Below, piece after piece: positions 17,568 to 26,113 of a stretch of DNA of 64,000 nt (position 1 is the first letter of the stretch; every line of letters starts with the position of its first letter). The stretch is from Deltaproteobacteria bacterium (GTDB taxonomy: Bacteria > Myxococcota_A > UBA796 > SXON01). The notes below the pieces were generated by a model. That model made no database searches. It had not been told where the DNA came from and saw nothing but the letters and a program-made list of their open reading frames with translations. The DNA lies in NCBI GenBank assembly GCA_014191855.1, contig BJHF01000001.1, forward strand, positions 236,393 to 300,392, written 5' to 3'. A program made the translations under genes and the position numbers.

Positions 17568-20500
17568 TTATCCCGGCAGCAGCAATCCCGGGTCCTCTGC
17601 GGGATCAGCCGGCGGCTCCGAAGGCGCGGGCTCAACCGGGGCCGCGTCGGGATCCACGCCTTCGTCGGGCTCGGGCGGGCCGAATTCGGCGTCGTTCGGC
17701 AGCGCCAGCGCGCCAGAGGGCGCGGCTTCCGGGGGGTTGGTTCCGGGGACCGCGAGGGCGCCGAAGGGCGCAAAAATCCGCTCGGGCGGCTCGCCCGCGG
17801 TGCGCAGGATCGAGAGCGGCGCCCCGTCAAACCCCAGCCCATCCGCGCTCTCCACGCGTTGCATGCCTTCAGGAATGCCGTATTCCCCCGCTGCGCCGCG
17901 GCCGAGCAATCCCTTCGCGGCCATCCACCGCACCGTCCCGATCCAGGCCGGCAGCGCGCCGTTCGCACCCTGGACCCGCAGCGTTCCGCGGCGCATCGAG
18001 GTGTTGTCGTCGTAGCCGACGTATGCGGCGACCGTGAACGCATCTCCCCACACGGCCGCTCCGCCCTTGCGCACCGGAGCGAAACCGATGAACGCCGCGT
18101 TTCGATAATCGTTGGTGGTGCCCGTCTTTCCAGCGAGAGGCATGCCCTCGAGCCCCTCCACGGAGGCTGCGCGGCGCCCCGTGCCGTGGAGCACCGCGTT
18201 GCGGAGCACGTCCCCCACCATCGCGCCCGCCCGGGGATCGACCTGAGGCTCGGGGCTCGTGTTGAGGCGGTACAGCACGTTGCCGCCGGAGTCACGAATC
18301 TCCTGGATCAACGCGGTCGGTTCGTCGCTCTCGGGGAGCTCGAACGTGTCGCGCAGGCCCGTAACGGAGCCGGCCACGAAGCCTTCCCCATGGAAACGGT
18401 ACCGGGCCCCGCGCAGCAGGCCCTGGTACGCCCCCGCCATCTCGAGCAGGGACGTGTCAGCGGCGCCGAGCGGCAACGTGAGGTTTTCGGGCAGCTTCGC
18501 GTGCACACCGAGGTCTCGGACCACCTTCGAAAAGGCGCGAACGCCCACGAGCACGCGCCAGTCAGGATGGAGCAGCAGCACCTGAGGATCGTAGGGATCG
18601 AGGCTCGCAAGCGCCGCGGCGTGCGGATCGAGCGCCGCTCGGAGCGCCCGGAGGGTGCCGAGGTGGATGCGCCCGTCGATGAGCAGATCGTCCTGGGCCT
18701 CGCCGAGGATGGCCTCGCCCGCAGTTTCAGCCGTCGCGACCGCAAGGGCCTCGGGTGGCAAGGGAACGAAGCCGGCCGGGGGTCGGCCGCAGGCGAGCGC
18801 TTGAGAGATTGGGTCCCAGGTCAACTGCCTCAAGGGGCCGGTGAGGCAGCTCGCGGCGTGTTCCTCGAGCGATACGAGCGTGTTCTCCAACGCGACGCGG
18901 CGGGCCTCGCGCTCCGCGGACGTGGCCGTTCGGGCGAGGCGAGCTTCCTCCGCCGAGGCTGCGTACCCGTACATGAGCGAGCGCGTCGCGAGCGCGTCTT
19001 CCGGGTGGCGCGAGAGGCCGAGCGCGGCGACAACCTCGGCCCGGGCGCGCGTGAACGCGAACTCCTCGAAGCGCTCGGGGGACGAGCGGATCACGGCCTC
19101 GTCCCGCATGCGCACGGCGAACGCCTCGGGGGGCTCGTCGGCGCGCGGCATGAGATCCACTTCGGCGGCCAGCCGGGTGAGCTGGGCGTCGTCGAGGCGA
19201 TCGACGAGGTGGTACAGCAACCACACGCTCGCGAGGTTCTCCGAGCGGGTTCCGGTCGCCGAGAGCGAGAGGTAGGCGTCGCTGGTGTGGTCGGCATGGG
19301 GGTAGTACCACACCCCGCGGAATGGAAACACGTTACGACGATTGTCGAGAAGATCCGAGGGCAGCCAGCCCAACTCGGAGGCGGTGAGGAACAGGAGTGG
19401 CTTCCAGGTGCTGCCAAACTGTCGCGACGCGTCGGTAACGCGATTGAGGTTGCGGTTGTCGTTGCCGCCGACCATCGCGCGAATGAGCCCTTCCTCCAGA
19501 ACCAGCACGGCACCCTGGAGCCGCGGCCTCAGCTCCAGATCGCAGGCGCTCGCCGCCTCATTCACGCTCGTCAGCACGAAGGCGCCGGCCTTCATCGCGT
19601 CAAGCACGGCCGGCGGCTTGCTGTGAATGGCGGTGGCGATTCGCGCCACGCCGGCCTTGTCCACCACGCAGCTTCGGCCGCCGAGATCGAGGGTGATCGC
19701 GCCGTCTGCCACCGTCGTCACCCGGCCCGCATGGAACGAGAGGGGGAGCAAGGGTTGGTTGGGCGAGGCCTCCGTCGCCGTGTCGGCGGGGAGGAGCAAC
19801 GACGCAGGCGTGGGCCGCTCGAGCTCGCCGCCCAGCTCGGTGAGATGGTGCCAGAGGCCGTAGGTCGCGGCCGTTTCGGCGTCCTTGTCCACCGTCGTGA
19901 TGATCCGGAGGCCTGCGGTGGAGGGGTTGTCGATCCCCGCTTTCTCAAAGAGCTCGATGAACTCCGGCTCCTCGAGGCGATGCTGCACCAGGTCGAGCAC
20001 CACGCTGCGGTCGTATCGAAAGCTGCCACGGCGAAAGTCCAGGGGGATGGCCTGGATCTCGGCGCGCCTCCCCTCCGAGAGGTACCCAACCTCCACCATG
20101 CGCCGCAGCACGTACCCGGTGCGGGTTTCCGCCGCTTTCCGGGCTTCTTCTCGGCGCTCCTCGCTCGCGCCGATGAACGGATTGTAGCGGCTCGGCGCCT
20201 TGACGAGGCCCGCGATGAACGCGCACTCCTTGGTCGAGAGCGCCTCGGGCGTCTTGTCGAAGAAGTAGCGAGCTGCGATGCCGATCCCGCGCCCGTTCGC
20301 GCTTACGTGGAACTGGTTCGCGTAGAACTCGAGGATGTCCTTCTTCGAGAAGTGGGCTTCGAGCCGAAGCGCGTCTACGAGCTCCACGCCCTTCGAGCGC
20401 AACGAGCGATCGGGCCGATAGAACAGGTTTTTGGCGGTTTGCTGGGTGAGCGTGGAGCCCCCGGCCACCACCCCGCCGGCGCGCAGGTTCTGCCACATGG

Positions 20501-20828
20501 CACGGACCACGTGCTTGGGGTCGATGCCCGGGTGGTCCCAGAAGCTCCCGTCCTCCGCCGCCACGATCGCGTGCACCCAGTCCTCGGGCAGGCGGTCGTA
20601 GGGAACGTAGCTGCGGTGCTCCTGGTCGAAGAACACCCCCATGGGCGTTACCCCGTCGCGGTAATACACCGGAGATTCCTGGGCGATGATCGCCAGGATT
20701 GCGTCGTGTTCGAACTGGGGGCCGGGGTTCTTTACGACGTACTCATTGTAGCCCCACGCCGCGAAGGCACCGCCGACGAGGGTGGCGAGGAGGCCGACCT
20801 GGAAGAGGCGAACCAGGAATTTTTTCAT
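17568..20828 (-). CDS. Class A penicillin-binding protein (glycosyltransferase-transpeptidase)
   Basis: 1086 residues with an N-terminal membrane anchor (about 5-25). The GT51 domain has its catalytic Glu in AAEDGSFWDHPG (Glu92) and the GGSTLTQQ motif at about 125-132. The transpeptidase triad is complete: SxxK as GSTWK (about 472), SxN as SEN (about 528) and KTGTT (about 898). It polymerises and cross-links peptidoglycan in the periplasm. About 370 residues separate SxN from KTG, far more than normal, so a helical insertion interrupts the transpeptidase domain. The tail is Pro/Ala/Glu-rich and probably disordered. The ATG overlaps the upstream glycosyltransferase stop (ATGA). Confidence 0.9.
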   Translation of the reverse strand: MKKFLVRLFQVGLLATLVGGAFAAWGYNEYVVKNPGPQFEHDAILAIIAQESPVYYRDGVTPMGVFFDQEHRSYVPYDRLPEDWVHAIVAAEDGSFWDHPGIDPKHVVRAMWQNLRAGGVVAGGSTLTQQTAKNLFYRPDRSLRSKGVELVDALRLEAHFSKKDILEFYANQFHVSANGRGIGIAARYFFDKTPEALSTKECAFIAGLVKAPSRYNPFIGASEERREEARKAAETRTGYVLRRMVEVGYLSEGRRAEIQAIPLDFRRGSFRYDRSVVLDLVQHRLEEPEFIELFEKAGIDNPSTAGLRIITTVDKDAETAATYGLWHHLTELGGELERPTPASLLLPADTATEASPNQPLLPLSFHAGRVTTVADGAITLDLGGRSCVVDKAGVARIATAIHSKPPAVLDAMKAGAFVLTSVNEAASACDLELRPRLQGAVLVLEEGLIRAMVGGNDNRNLNRVTDASRQFGSTWKPLLFLTASELGWLPSDLLDNRRNVFPFRGVWYYPHADHTSDAYLSLSATGTRSENLASVWLLYHLVDRLDDAQLTRLAAEVDLMPRADEPPEAFAVRMRDEAVIRSSPERFEEFAFTRARAEVVAALGLSRHPEDALATRSLMYGYAASAEEARLARTATSAEREARRVALENTLVSLEEHAASCLTGPLRQLTWDPISQALACGRPPAGFVPLPPEALAVATAETAGEAILGEAQDDLLIDGRIHLGTLRALRAALDPHAAALASLDPYDPQVLLLHPDWRVLVGVRAFSKVVRDLGVHAKLPENLTLPLGAADTSLLEMAGAYQGLLRGARYRFHGEGFVAGSVTGLRDTFELPESDEPTALIQEIRDSGGNVLYRLNTSPEPQVDPRAGAMVGDVLRNAVLHGTGRRAASVEGLEGMPLAGKTGTTNDYRNAAFIGFAPVRKGGAAVWGDAFTVAAYVGYDDNTSMRRGTLRVQGANGALPAWIGTVRWMAAKGLLGRGAAGEYGIPEGMQRVESADGLGFDGAPLSILRTAGEPPERIFAPFGALAVPGTNPPEAAPSGALALPNDAEFGPPEPDEGVDPDAAPVEPAPSEPPADPAEDPGLLLPG

Positions 20829-21838
20829 GACGAAGCCTCAAGGAGGAGGGCGAGCGCGCGGCGATAGCTGCGCTCGGGGGGGAAGCACTCGGCCACGGCG
20901 CGGCAGCGGGCGCCAAGCTCGGGCGTGAGCCGCGTGAGCGCGGCCGCGTACGCCCCGGCCGAGTCGCAGATCATCCAGGGCTCAGGCAGCACTTCGGCGG
21001 CGCCATTGCTCGAGGTCGTGAGGGCGGGGATGCCGCAGGCCATGGCCTCCAGGCACACGTTCGCGAAGGGGTCGTAGCGGGTGGGCAGCAGCAACACGTC
21101 CGCCGCTTGCAAGAACCGTTCCGGCTGCGGCTGGCTCCCAAGAAAGCGCACGCGAGGGGGGGCGGCCACCGGCGCGTCGCCGCCCACCACCCAGAGGGCC
21201 CAGTCGGCCGGAAGCGCTGCGATGGCGACATCGAGCCCTTTGCGCGCGAAGCCGTTACCCACGAATACTGCGACGTTCCCCGCCGCGCCGAGCTCGCTTC
21301 GAACGGCAGCTCGAACCTGCTCATCGGGCCGGAAGCGCGCGAGGTCGACGCCGTTGTACACGACCTCGACGCGCCGGGCTCCGTAATCGTCGCGTAGACC
21401 CTCGGCGCCGAGGTTGCTGTTTGCGATGCAGATGCGGGCGCTGCGCACCGCTGAGCGGTCCAGCGCGAGATCGATCCAGTCGGAAGGGGACAACCACCTG
21501 CGGAGGGCGTGGCTGCGGCGGAGATAGTCCAGATGCGAGCCGCCCCCCGCCCGGTAGAGGTGGTGCCCGCCGTGCCGCCCCAAGCCCATCACGGCGTCGA
21601 AGCTCCGCTTTCCCAGCGCGCGCCGAACCGACCAGGCGAGCGAGAGCGCCTTGGCCGGGCGCCACATCGGGAGGTGCACGAACTCGACGCCGGGTTCTGC
21701 TCGTAGATCCTCGCGAACATCGTTGCACAGCACACTCACGGCGTGCCCCTCCGTCACCAGGAAGCGGGCCAGCCCCACGAGGTACCGCTCCGTGCCGCCA
21801 TTCGTGGTGAAGCGGCGATGAACCAGGGCGATTTTCAC
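20825..21838 (-). CDS. Glycosyltransferase family 4 (WaaG/RfaG-like)
   Basis: 337 residues from GTG 21838 (KIALVHRRFTTNGGTERYL), a GT-B fold. The nucleotide-sugar motif E-x7-E lies in DPFANVCLEAMACGIPAL. The N-terminal donor/acceptor loop resembles lipopolysaccharide-core glycosyltransferases. It probably transfers a hexose onto the LPS core or another envelope glycan at the inner-membrane face. GTGA overlap with the upstream GT2 gene and ATGA overlap with the PBP gene make a tightly coupled envelope operon. Confidence 0.82.
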   Translation of the reverse strand: MKIALVHRRFTTNGGTERYLVGLARFLVTEGHAVSVLCNDVREDLRAEPGVEFVHLPMWRPAKALSLAWSVRRALGKRSFDAVMGLGRHGGHHLYRAGGGSHLDYLRRSHALRRWLSPSDWIDLALDRSAVRSARICIANSNLGAEGLRDDYGARRVEVVYNGVDLARFRPDEQVRAAVRSELGAAGNVAVFVGNGFARKGLDVAIAALPADWALWVVGGDAPVAAPPRVRFLGSQPQPERFLQAADVLLLPTRYDPFANVCLEAMACGIPALTTSSNGAAEVLPEPWMICDSAGAYAAALTRLTPELGARCRAVAECFPPERSYRRALALLLEASS

Positions 21839-22545
21839 GGGTCCCAGTGCCCGCGCGACCACTTCGTGAACGTGTAGGTGGCACCGAGCGCCGCGAACGC
21901 CAGCCCCGGCCAACCGTCGCGGAAGCCCCCTTTGAGCAGGTAGCCCCGGATGAAGTGCCAGGGGGGGCGCGCGAGCACGTCGAGCCACGAGCCGCGCCGA
22001 GCGTCGAGCGCGGTGTAGCGATCAATGGTGCGAAGATGCTCCTCGAAGCTACGATACGGGTCGTGGTGCAGGATCCCCTGCAACGGCGCGACGGAACCGG
22101 CCACCACGAGGTGGTCGTGCGGGTCGATGCCTTCCCACCGGGCGCGATCTTTGCGCGCCAGCCGCACGCGAGGGTCGGGGAACGCGAAGCCGTGGGCCAG
22201 ATCGTGGCCCAGCCAGCGGGTTTTACGCTTCACCTCGAATCCCTCCGCCGCCGGGGAGGCCACCGCTGCGCGGATCGCGGTCTGCAGTTCGGCTGACACG
22301 GCCTCGTCGGCATCGATGGAGAGCACCCACTCCCCGCGGGCCAGCGCCCACGCCCGGTTTTTCTGGGCGACAAAGCCGGGCCAGTCCGTCTGCACCACGC
22401 GCGCCCCGGCCGCCTCGGCGCGCGCTACGGTGGCATCCGCGCTGCCCGAGTCGACGACCAGCACCTCGTCGGCGAAGGCGACCGAACGCACGGCCGCTTC
22501 GATGCGATCCGCCTCGTCCTTCGCGATGATGACCGCGGAGAGCAC
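21835..22545 (-). CDS. Glycosyltransferase family 2 (KdtX/WaaE-like)
   Basis: About 236 residues. LSAVIIAKDEADRIE opens the GT-A domain, VVDSGSADAT is the nucleotide-binding turn, and SIDADE carries the DxD metal motif. The layout, including WPGFVAQKNRA, matches the KdtX/WaaE beta-1,4-glucosyltransferase group acting on the LPS core. The GTG at 22545 is the best start in view; the region upstream is a 51-bp divergent spacer to the DUF2817 gene. It is first in the minus-strand envelope operon that includes the PBP. Confidence 0.8.
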   Translation of the reverse strand: MLSAVIIAKDEADRIEAAVRSVAFADEVLVVDSGSADATVARAEAAGARVVQTDWPGFVAQKNRAWALARGEWVLSIDADEAVSAELQTAIRAAVASPAAEGFEVKRKTRWLGHDLAHGFAFPDPRVRLARKDRARWEGIDPHDHLVVAGSVAPLQGILHHDPYRSFEEHLRTIDRYTALDARRGSWLDVLARPPWHFIRGYLLKGGFRDGWPGLAFAALGATYTFTKWSRGHWDP

Positions 22546-22596
22546 GGGCCCGCCTATCGCGCTCGACGCGGACCCGGGCGCGCTACGTTTCGTAGC

Positions 22597-23634
22597 ATGA
22601 GCGCCATTGTGGAGAGATTCAGCCCCGACTACGCAGCCGCACGGGACCGGTTCCGGGCGGCCACGAAGCGCTTCGAAGGCGGCGCGTTCGAGGTCGCGCC
22701 GGGGCTCACCATCGACTGGGCGTGGTCGGGGCCGGAAAACGCGCCGGCGGTCCTGCTCTATACGAGCGGCCTGCACGGCGTGGAGGGCTTCGGGGGCGGG
22801 GCCGCGCAACTGGAGGCGCTGAGCCTCGCCGACACGTCCACGGCCGTGCTGTGGGTGCACGCGCTCAACCCTTTTGGCTGGGCGAACCTGCGAAGGGTGA
22901 ACGAAGCCAACGTAGACCTGAATCGCAACTTCAACCCGGAGGGCGGCTTCTCCGGCGCCGACCCCGCCTATGCGGCGCTCGACGGGCTCTTGAACCCGCA
23001 GAGCCCGCCGGGCGGCTTCGATCCATTCTGGCTCAAGGCCGGGTGGGCCGTGGCCACGCAGGGCTTCGGCGCGCTCAAGAACGCGGTGGTGAGCGGCCAG
23101 TATGTGTTTCCGAAGGGTCTGTTCTACGGGGGGGCCGCCCTGCAGCCCGGGCCGGCGTGGGTGTTGCCGTTCCTCCTGGAGCGGCTGCGCGGTCGTGAGC
23201 GCGTGGTGCACGTGGACTGGCACAGCGCGCTCGGGCGGTACGGCGGTCGAACCCTGCTGTTGGAGGGCGCCGTGGAGGCGCGAGAGATCCAGAGAGTGAA
23301 GGCGGCGTTCGGCGAGGATGTCCGCGCGTGGGATCCCGCGGATCCCCAGGGCTACCTCATCCGCGGCGGGCTGACCGGAGCCCTGCTTCAAGGGCTCCCC
23401 GGCGTGCGCTACGACGGCCTCACTATCGAATTCGGCACCCTGTCGAACCTCGCGGTGCTCGCGCGACTGCGGGCGGAGAACCGACTTCATCACTGGGGTC
23501 AGCCCGCGCTCAATCACCCGGCGAAGGCCGGGATGCGGGAGGCGTTCGCGCCCCTCGACCCCGCGTGGCAGGAGCGGGTGCTGCTCCACGCGCGCGAAGT
23601 TCACGCCGGCTGCCTCCGCTGCCTGGCGTCGTAG
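22597..23634 (+). CDS. DUF2817 family M14-like metallopeptidase
   Basis: 345 residues. SGLHGVEGFGG supplies the His/Glu zinc ligands of the carboxypeptidase-like fold. NVDLNRNF follows with the Asn-Arg substrate-binding pair, and VDWHSALG gives the third ligand. DUF2817 proteins are predicted zinc carboxypeptidases; the natural substrate is unknown. There is no signal peptide, so it is probably cytoplasmic. It is transcribed divergently from the glycosyltransferases and followed by tRNA-Cys after 70 bp. Confidence 0.8.
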   Translation: MSAIVERFSPDYAAARDRFRAATKRFEGGAFEVAPGLTIDWAWSGPENAPAVLLYTSGLHGVEGFGGGAAQLEALSLADTSTAVLWVHALNPFGWANLRRVNEANVDLNRNFNPEGGFSGADPAYAALDGLLNPQSPPGGFDPFWLKAGWAVATQGFGALKNAVVSGQYVFPKGLFYGGAALQPGPAWVLPFLLERLRGRERVVHVDWHSALGRYGGRTLLLEGAVEAREIQRVKAAFGEDVRAWDPADPQGYLIRGGLTGALLQGLPGVRYDGLTIEFGTLSNLAVLARLRAENRLHHWGQPALNHPAKAGMREAFAPLDPAWQERVLLHAREVHAGCLRCLAS

Positions 23635-23704
23635 CCCCGTGAGGGACTCTCCCGCGTCGGTCCCCTTGCCGATCCCCGCTTCGGGCCTTAGACCGGGGCC
23701 CGCC

Positions 23705-23781
23705 GGCGACGTAGCCAAGTGGTCTAAGGCCCTGGTTTGCAAAACCAATATTCGGCGGTTCGAATCCGCCCGTCGCCTCCA
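23705..23781 (+). tRNA. tRNA-Cys (anticodon GCA)
   Basis: Cloverleaf read by hand: acceptor GGCGACG/CGTCGCC (7 perfect pairs); anticodon arm CTGGT-TTGCAAA-ACCAA with anticodon GCA; T arm GGCGG-TTCGAAT-CCGCC; discriminator T73 and an encoded CCA at 23779-23781. U73 is the identity base of bacterial tRNA-Cys. The first anticodon-stem pair is C-A rather than Watson-Crick. Confidence 0.93.
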
Positions 23782-23794
23782 TCTTCTCTCGGCG

Positions 23795-24256
23795 TTGATC
23801 CTCGCGTGCAGTGATCCGCCCGACCCCCCTCCCGCCACGGCGGGCCCCTCCACCGCCCGCTGGGTGGAGTGGCGAGCCGACGACGCGCCCGTTTCCCGCC
23901 CGATCGCCGTATTCGTCGATGCTCCCGGGGGTCCGGCCGATCGCCTCGCGGCTGACGCGGATGTCACCACCTTCCTTAATGACCGCTTTCATCCGGTCTT
24001 TCACCTGAGCGATCCGGGGCAGCCAACCGGCACCGTTCAGCTCCTCACCGCGGATGGCTGCGCCTTCGCGCCGGCGTTTGTGCCACGCTCCGCGGCGGAG
24101 TTGATCGGCGCGGCGAACGACGTGATCGTGCGGCCCGAGGCCTCCGGGCGGTCGGCCGAGCGCTTCAGCCGTGGGTGCCCGACGCCGCTTGTGAGCCCGC
24201 GGCCCGCATCGGCCGATCGAGCGAGCCCGCCTCCGGGGTCGGCCGGATCAGAATAG
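23795..24256 (+). CDS. Putative small lipoprotein, possibly thioredoxin-like
   Basis: A TTG at 23795, 14 bp after the tRNA, opens a frame beginning with a minimal lipobox, ILAC, followed by a Pro-rich linker. The body (RPIAVFVDAPGGPADRLAADADVTTFLNDRFHPVF) resembles the first half of thioredoxin-like DUF255 proteins, but without a CxxC motif. Length would be 153 residues. The frame also runs through the tRNA, so the start is uncertain. Its stop is 22 bp before exbB on the same strand. Confidence 0.45.
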   Translation: MILACSDPPDPPPATAGPSTARWVEWRADDAPVSRPIAVFVDAPGGPADRLAADADVTTFLNDRFHPVFHLSDPGQPTGTVQLLTADGCAFAPAFVPRSAAELIGAANDVIVRPEASGRSAERFSRGCPTPLVSPRPASADRASPPPGSAGSE

Positions 24257-24278
24257 ACCGCGCCGCCTAGAGGTTCGG

Positions 24279-24899
24279 ATGCTGGCCAAGGCGATGTTGA
24301 ACTTCGCGCTCCTGGGCGCGGGCTGGGTGCTGTGGCTCTTGGTGATCCTCTCGTTCGTGTGCATCGCGATCGGCGTTGAACGGGTGATCTACCTGATCCT
24401 GAACGGCACTCCCCGAGGGCCGTTCGAGGCGGCGGTAGGCGGCTACCTCTCGGGCGGGAGTCGCGCCGATCTGGAGCGGTCGCTCGCCGGCCTGCGCGGC
24501 GTGGAGGCCCGGGTGCTCCTTGCAGGCCTGCGCGCTCGGCTCACCGTGGCGGCCCAGCACGCGATGCAGGGCACGCTCCTCTTTGAGCGCCTGCGGATGG
24601 AGCGGGGCATGCTCGTCGTGGGCACGGTTGCCTCCACGGCCGCGTTCATCGGTCTTTTCGGTACCGTGCTCGGGATCATTCAGGCCTTCCACGAGCTGAG
24701 CCTGGAGTCCGACGACTCGGCGAAGGCCATGATGTCCGGCATCTCCGAGGCGCTGGTTTCTACGGCCGTGGCGCTGATGGTCGCGATCCCCGCGGTCGTG
24801 TTGTACAACTTCCTCACCCGCATGGTGAAGTCGAGGATCAACCGCATCGAGAGCCTTGCCGAACTGGTGGTCGCGCGGATGCGCGCCGAGGGGGACTGA
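24279..24899 (+). CDS. exbB: ExbB/TolQ-family proton channel protein
   Basis: 206 residues with three transmembrane segments (about 8-32, 107-132 and 155-178) and the MotA/TolQ/ExbB core GTVASTAAFIGLFGTVLGIIQAF. With ExbD it forms the proton-motive-force motor that energises TonB in the inner membrane. An AGAGG site precedes ATG 24279. It is the first gene of exbB-exbD-tonB-receptor. AglR of the gliding motor is a homologue, but the overlap with tonB and a receptor argues for a transport role here. Confidence 0.9.
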   Translation: MLAKAMLNFALLGAGWVLWLLVILSFVCIAIGVERVIYLILNGTPRGPFEAAVGGYLSGGSRADLERSLAGLRGVEARVLLAGLRARLTVAAQHAMQGTLLFERLRMERGMLVVGTVASTAAFIGLFGTVLGIIQAFHELSLESDDSAKAMMSGISEALVSTAVALMVAIPAVVLYNFLTRMVKSRINRIESLAELVVARMRAEGD

Positions 24900-24902
24900 G
24901 CG

Positions 24903-25346
24903 GTGGCCGGAACGAAGCTCGGTGGCGACGACGACGGCATGACGGAGATCAACATCGTTCCTCTGGTCGATGTGATCCTCGTGGTGCTGATCATCTTCAT
25001 GGTCACGACGTCGTACATCGTTTCGCCCTCGATCAAGGTGAACCTGCCGGATGCCGCGACAGGAGATGCAACGGCGCCCTCCTCGCTGGCGATCACCGTC
25101 GCCGCGGACCGGAGCCTGCTGTTGGACGGGAAGCTCGTGGAGGAGCCGGCCCTGCGTGCGGCAATCCGGGCGGCGCGCGCAGCCAACAAGGATGTAGTCT
25201 GCTTGATCGCTGGTGATCAGGATGCCCGCCATGGCGATGTCACCCACATCATTGATCTGGTGAAGCAAGAAGGCGTGGCGAAGTTCGCGATCAACATCGA
25301 TCCGGCCGCCATGCCGTCCGCCGCCGCGGGGGCCGTGGCGCCGTGA
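24903..25346 (+). CDS. exbD: ExbD/TolR-family biopolymer transport protein
   Basis: 147 residues with a short cytoplasmic N-terminus, a single membrane helix and a periplasmic domain. The essential membrane Asp lies in VPLVDVILVVLIIF. Asp protonation in the ExbB channel drives motion of TonB. The start is GTG 24903, 3 bp after exbB. The end overlaps tonB as GTGA. Confidence 0.9.
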   Translation: MAGTKLGGDDDGMTEINIVPLVDVILVVLIIFMVTTSYIVSPSIKVNLPDAATGDATAPSSLAITVAADRSLLLDGKLVEEPALRAAIRAARAANKDVVCLIAGDQDARHGDVTHIIDLVKQEGVAKFAINIDPAAMPSAAAGAVAP

Positions 25347-26113
25347 ACGAGCTCCCCGCCGGCCTGTCGCCCGCTGGCTCCCTCTCCCCCTTCGGGCGGG
25401 AAACGAGGGGCCGCGGCTGGTTGGTGTTCGTCGGCGTGGGCCTCTCCGTGATGATGCATGCCGCGGCGGGCGCGGCCATCCTCGCGAATCCCGAGAAGGC
25501 GGCCAAGGCCGCCCAGTGGGTGGAGATGACGGTGCAGCAAACGCCGCCTCCCCCACCGCCCCCACCTCCCCCTCCGCCCGAACCCGAGAAGGAAAAGCCG
25601 AAAGCGAAGCCCGAACCGGTGAAGTTCAAGGACATCCCGCTCGAACCGCCCCCGCCCGCCGCGATGGAAACGACGCCGAAGCCCATCCGACGCCTCACCC
25701 AGGGGCTCACGGCCAACTCGTTCGCGCTCGGCTCCGGCACCGGGATCGACGTTCGGGCTGGGAATTCGACGACCGTCGCCGCCACGGGCCCTGGGCTCTC
25801 GGTGGAAGACGCTTCGGTGCCGCGGAGCCTGGCCACGGTCACCACGCCTCCCGTCTGCAACCGGCGCCCGATGATGGAGGTGCCGAAGGAGGCGCAGGAA
25901 GCCGGCGTGGAAGGGGAGATTCGGGTGTCGTTCGACGTGGCTCCCGATGGCGATGTGGTGCGCGTTCGGGTGCTGCGCGACCTCGGGCATGGCACCGGCG
26001 ATGCGTGCGCGGCGGCGTGGAAGCAGGTGAAGTGTGTTCCGGGCAAACAAGGCGGCGTAGCGGTGGCCGTCACCGGCGTTCCGCAGGTGTGCACCGTGAG
26101 GATCGAACAATGA
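25343..26113 (+). CDS. tonB: TonB-like energy-transducing protein
   Basis: 256 residues. The membrane helix is at about 25-48, followed by an uninterrupted 12-proline run and Lys/Pro/Glu-rich rod (about 68-100), a linker, and a C-terminal TonB-family domain (about 165-256) with the YP-box-like sequence replaced by PVCNRRPMMEVP. Two cysteine pairs in the C-terminal domain suggest periplasmic disulfides. It spans the periplasm to couple ExbBD to the outer-membrane receptor encoded next, whose start overlaps this stop (ATGA). Confidence 0.85.
   Translation: MNELPAGLSPAGSLSPFGRETRGRGWLVFVGVGLSVMMHAAAGAAILANPEKAAKAAQWVEMTVQQTPPPPPPPPPPPPEPEKEKPKAKPEPVKFKDIPLEPPPPAAMETTPKPIRRLTQGLTANSFALGSGTGIDVRAGNSTTVAATGPGLSVEDASVPRSLATVTTPPVCNRRPMMEVPKEAQEAGVEGEIRVSFDVAPDGDVVRVRVLRDLGHGTGDACAAAWKQVKCVPGKQGGVAVAVTGVPQVCTVRIEQ

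Noticed and set aside
23705..23781. tRNA-Cys as a used integration site
   Set aside because: No integrase, duplicated tRNA 3' end or foreign-looking genes lie on either side.
24279..25346. exbB/exbD as the AglRQS motor of the Glt complex
   Set aside because: Only one ExbD-like gene is present, and the pair overlaps a tonB and a TonB-dependent receptor; a transport role is more likely.
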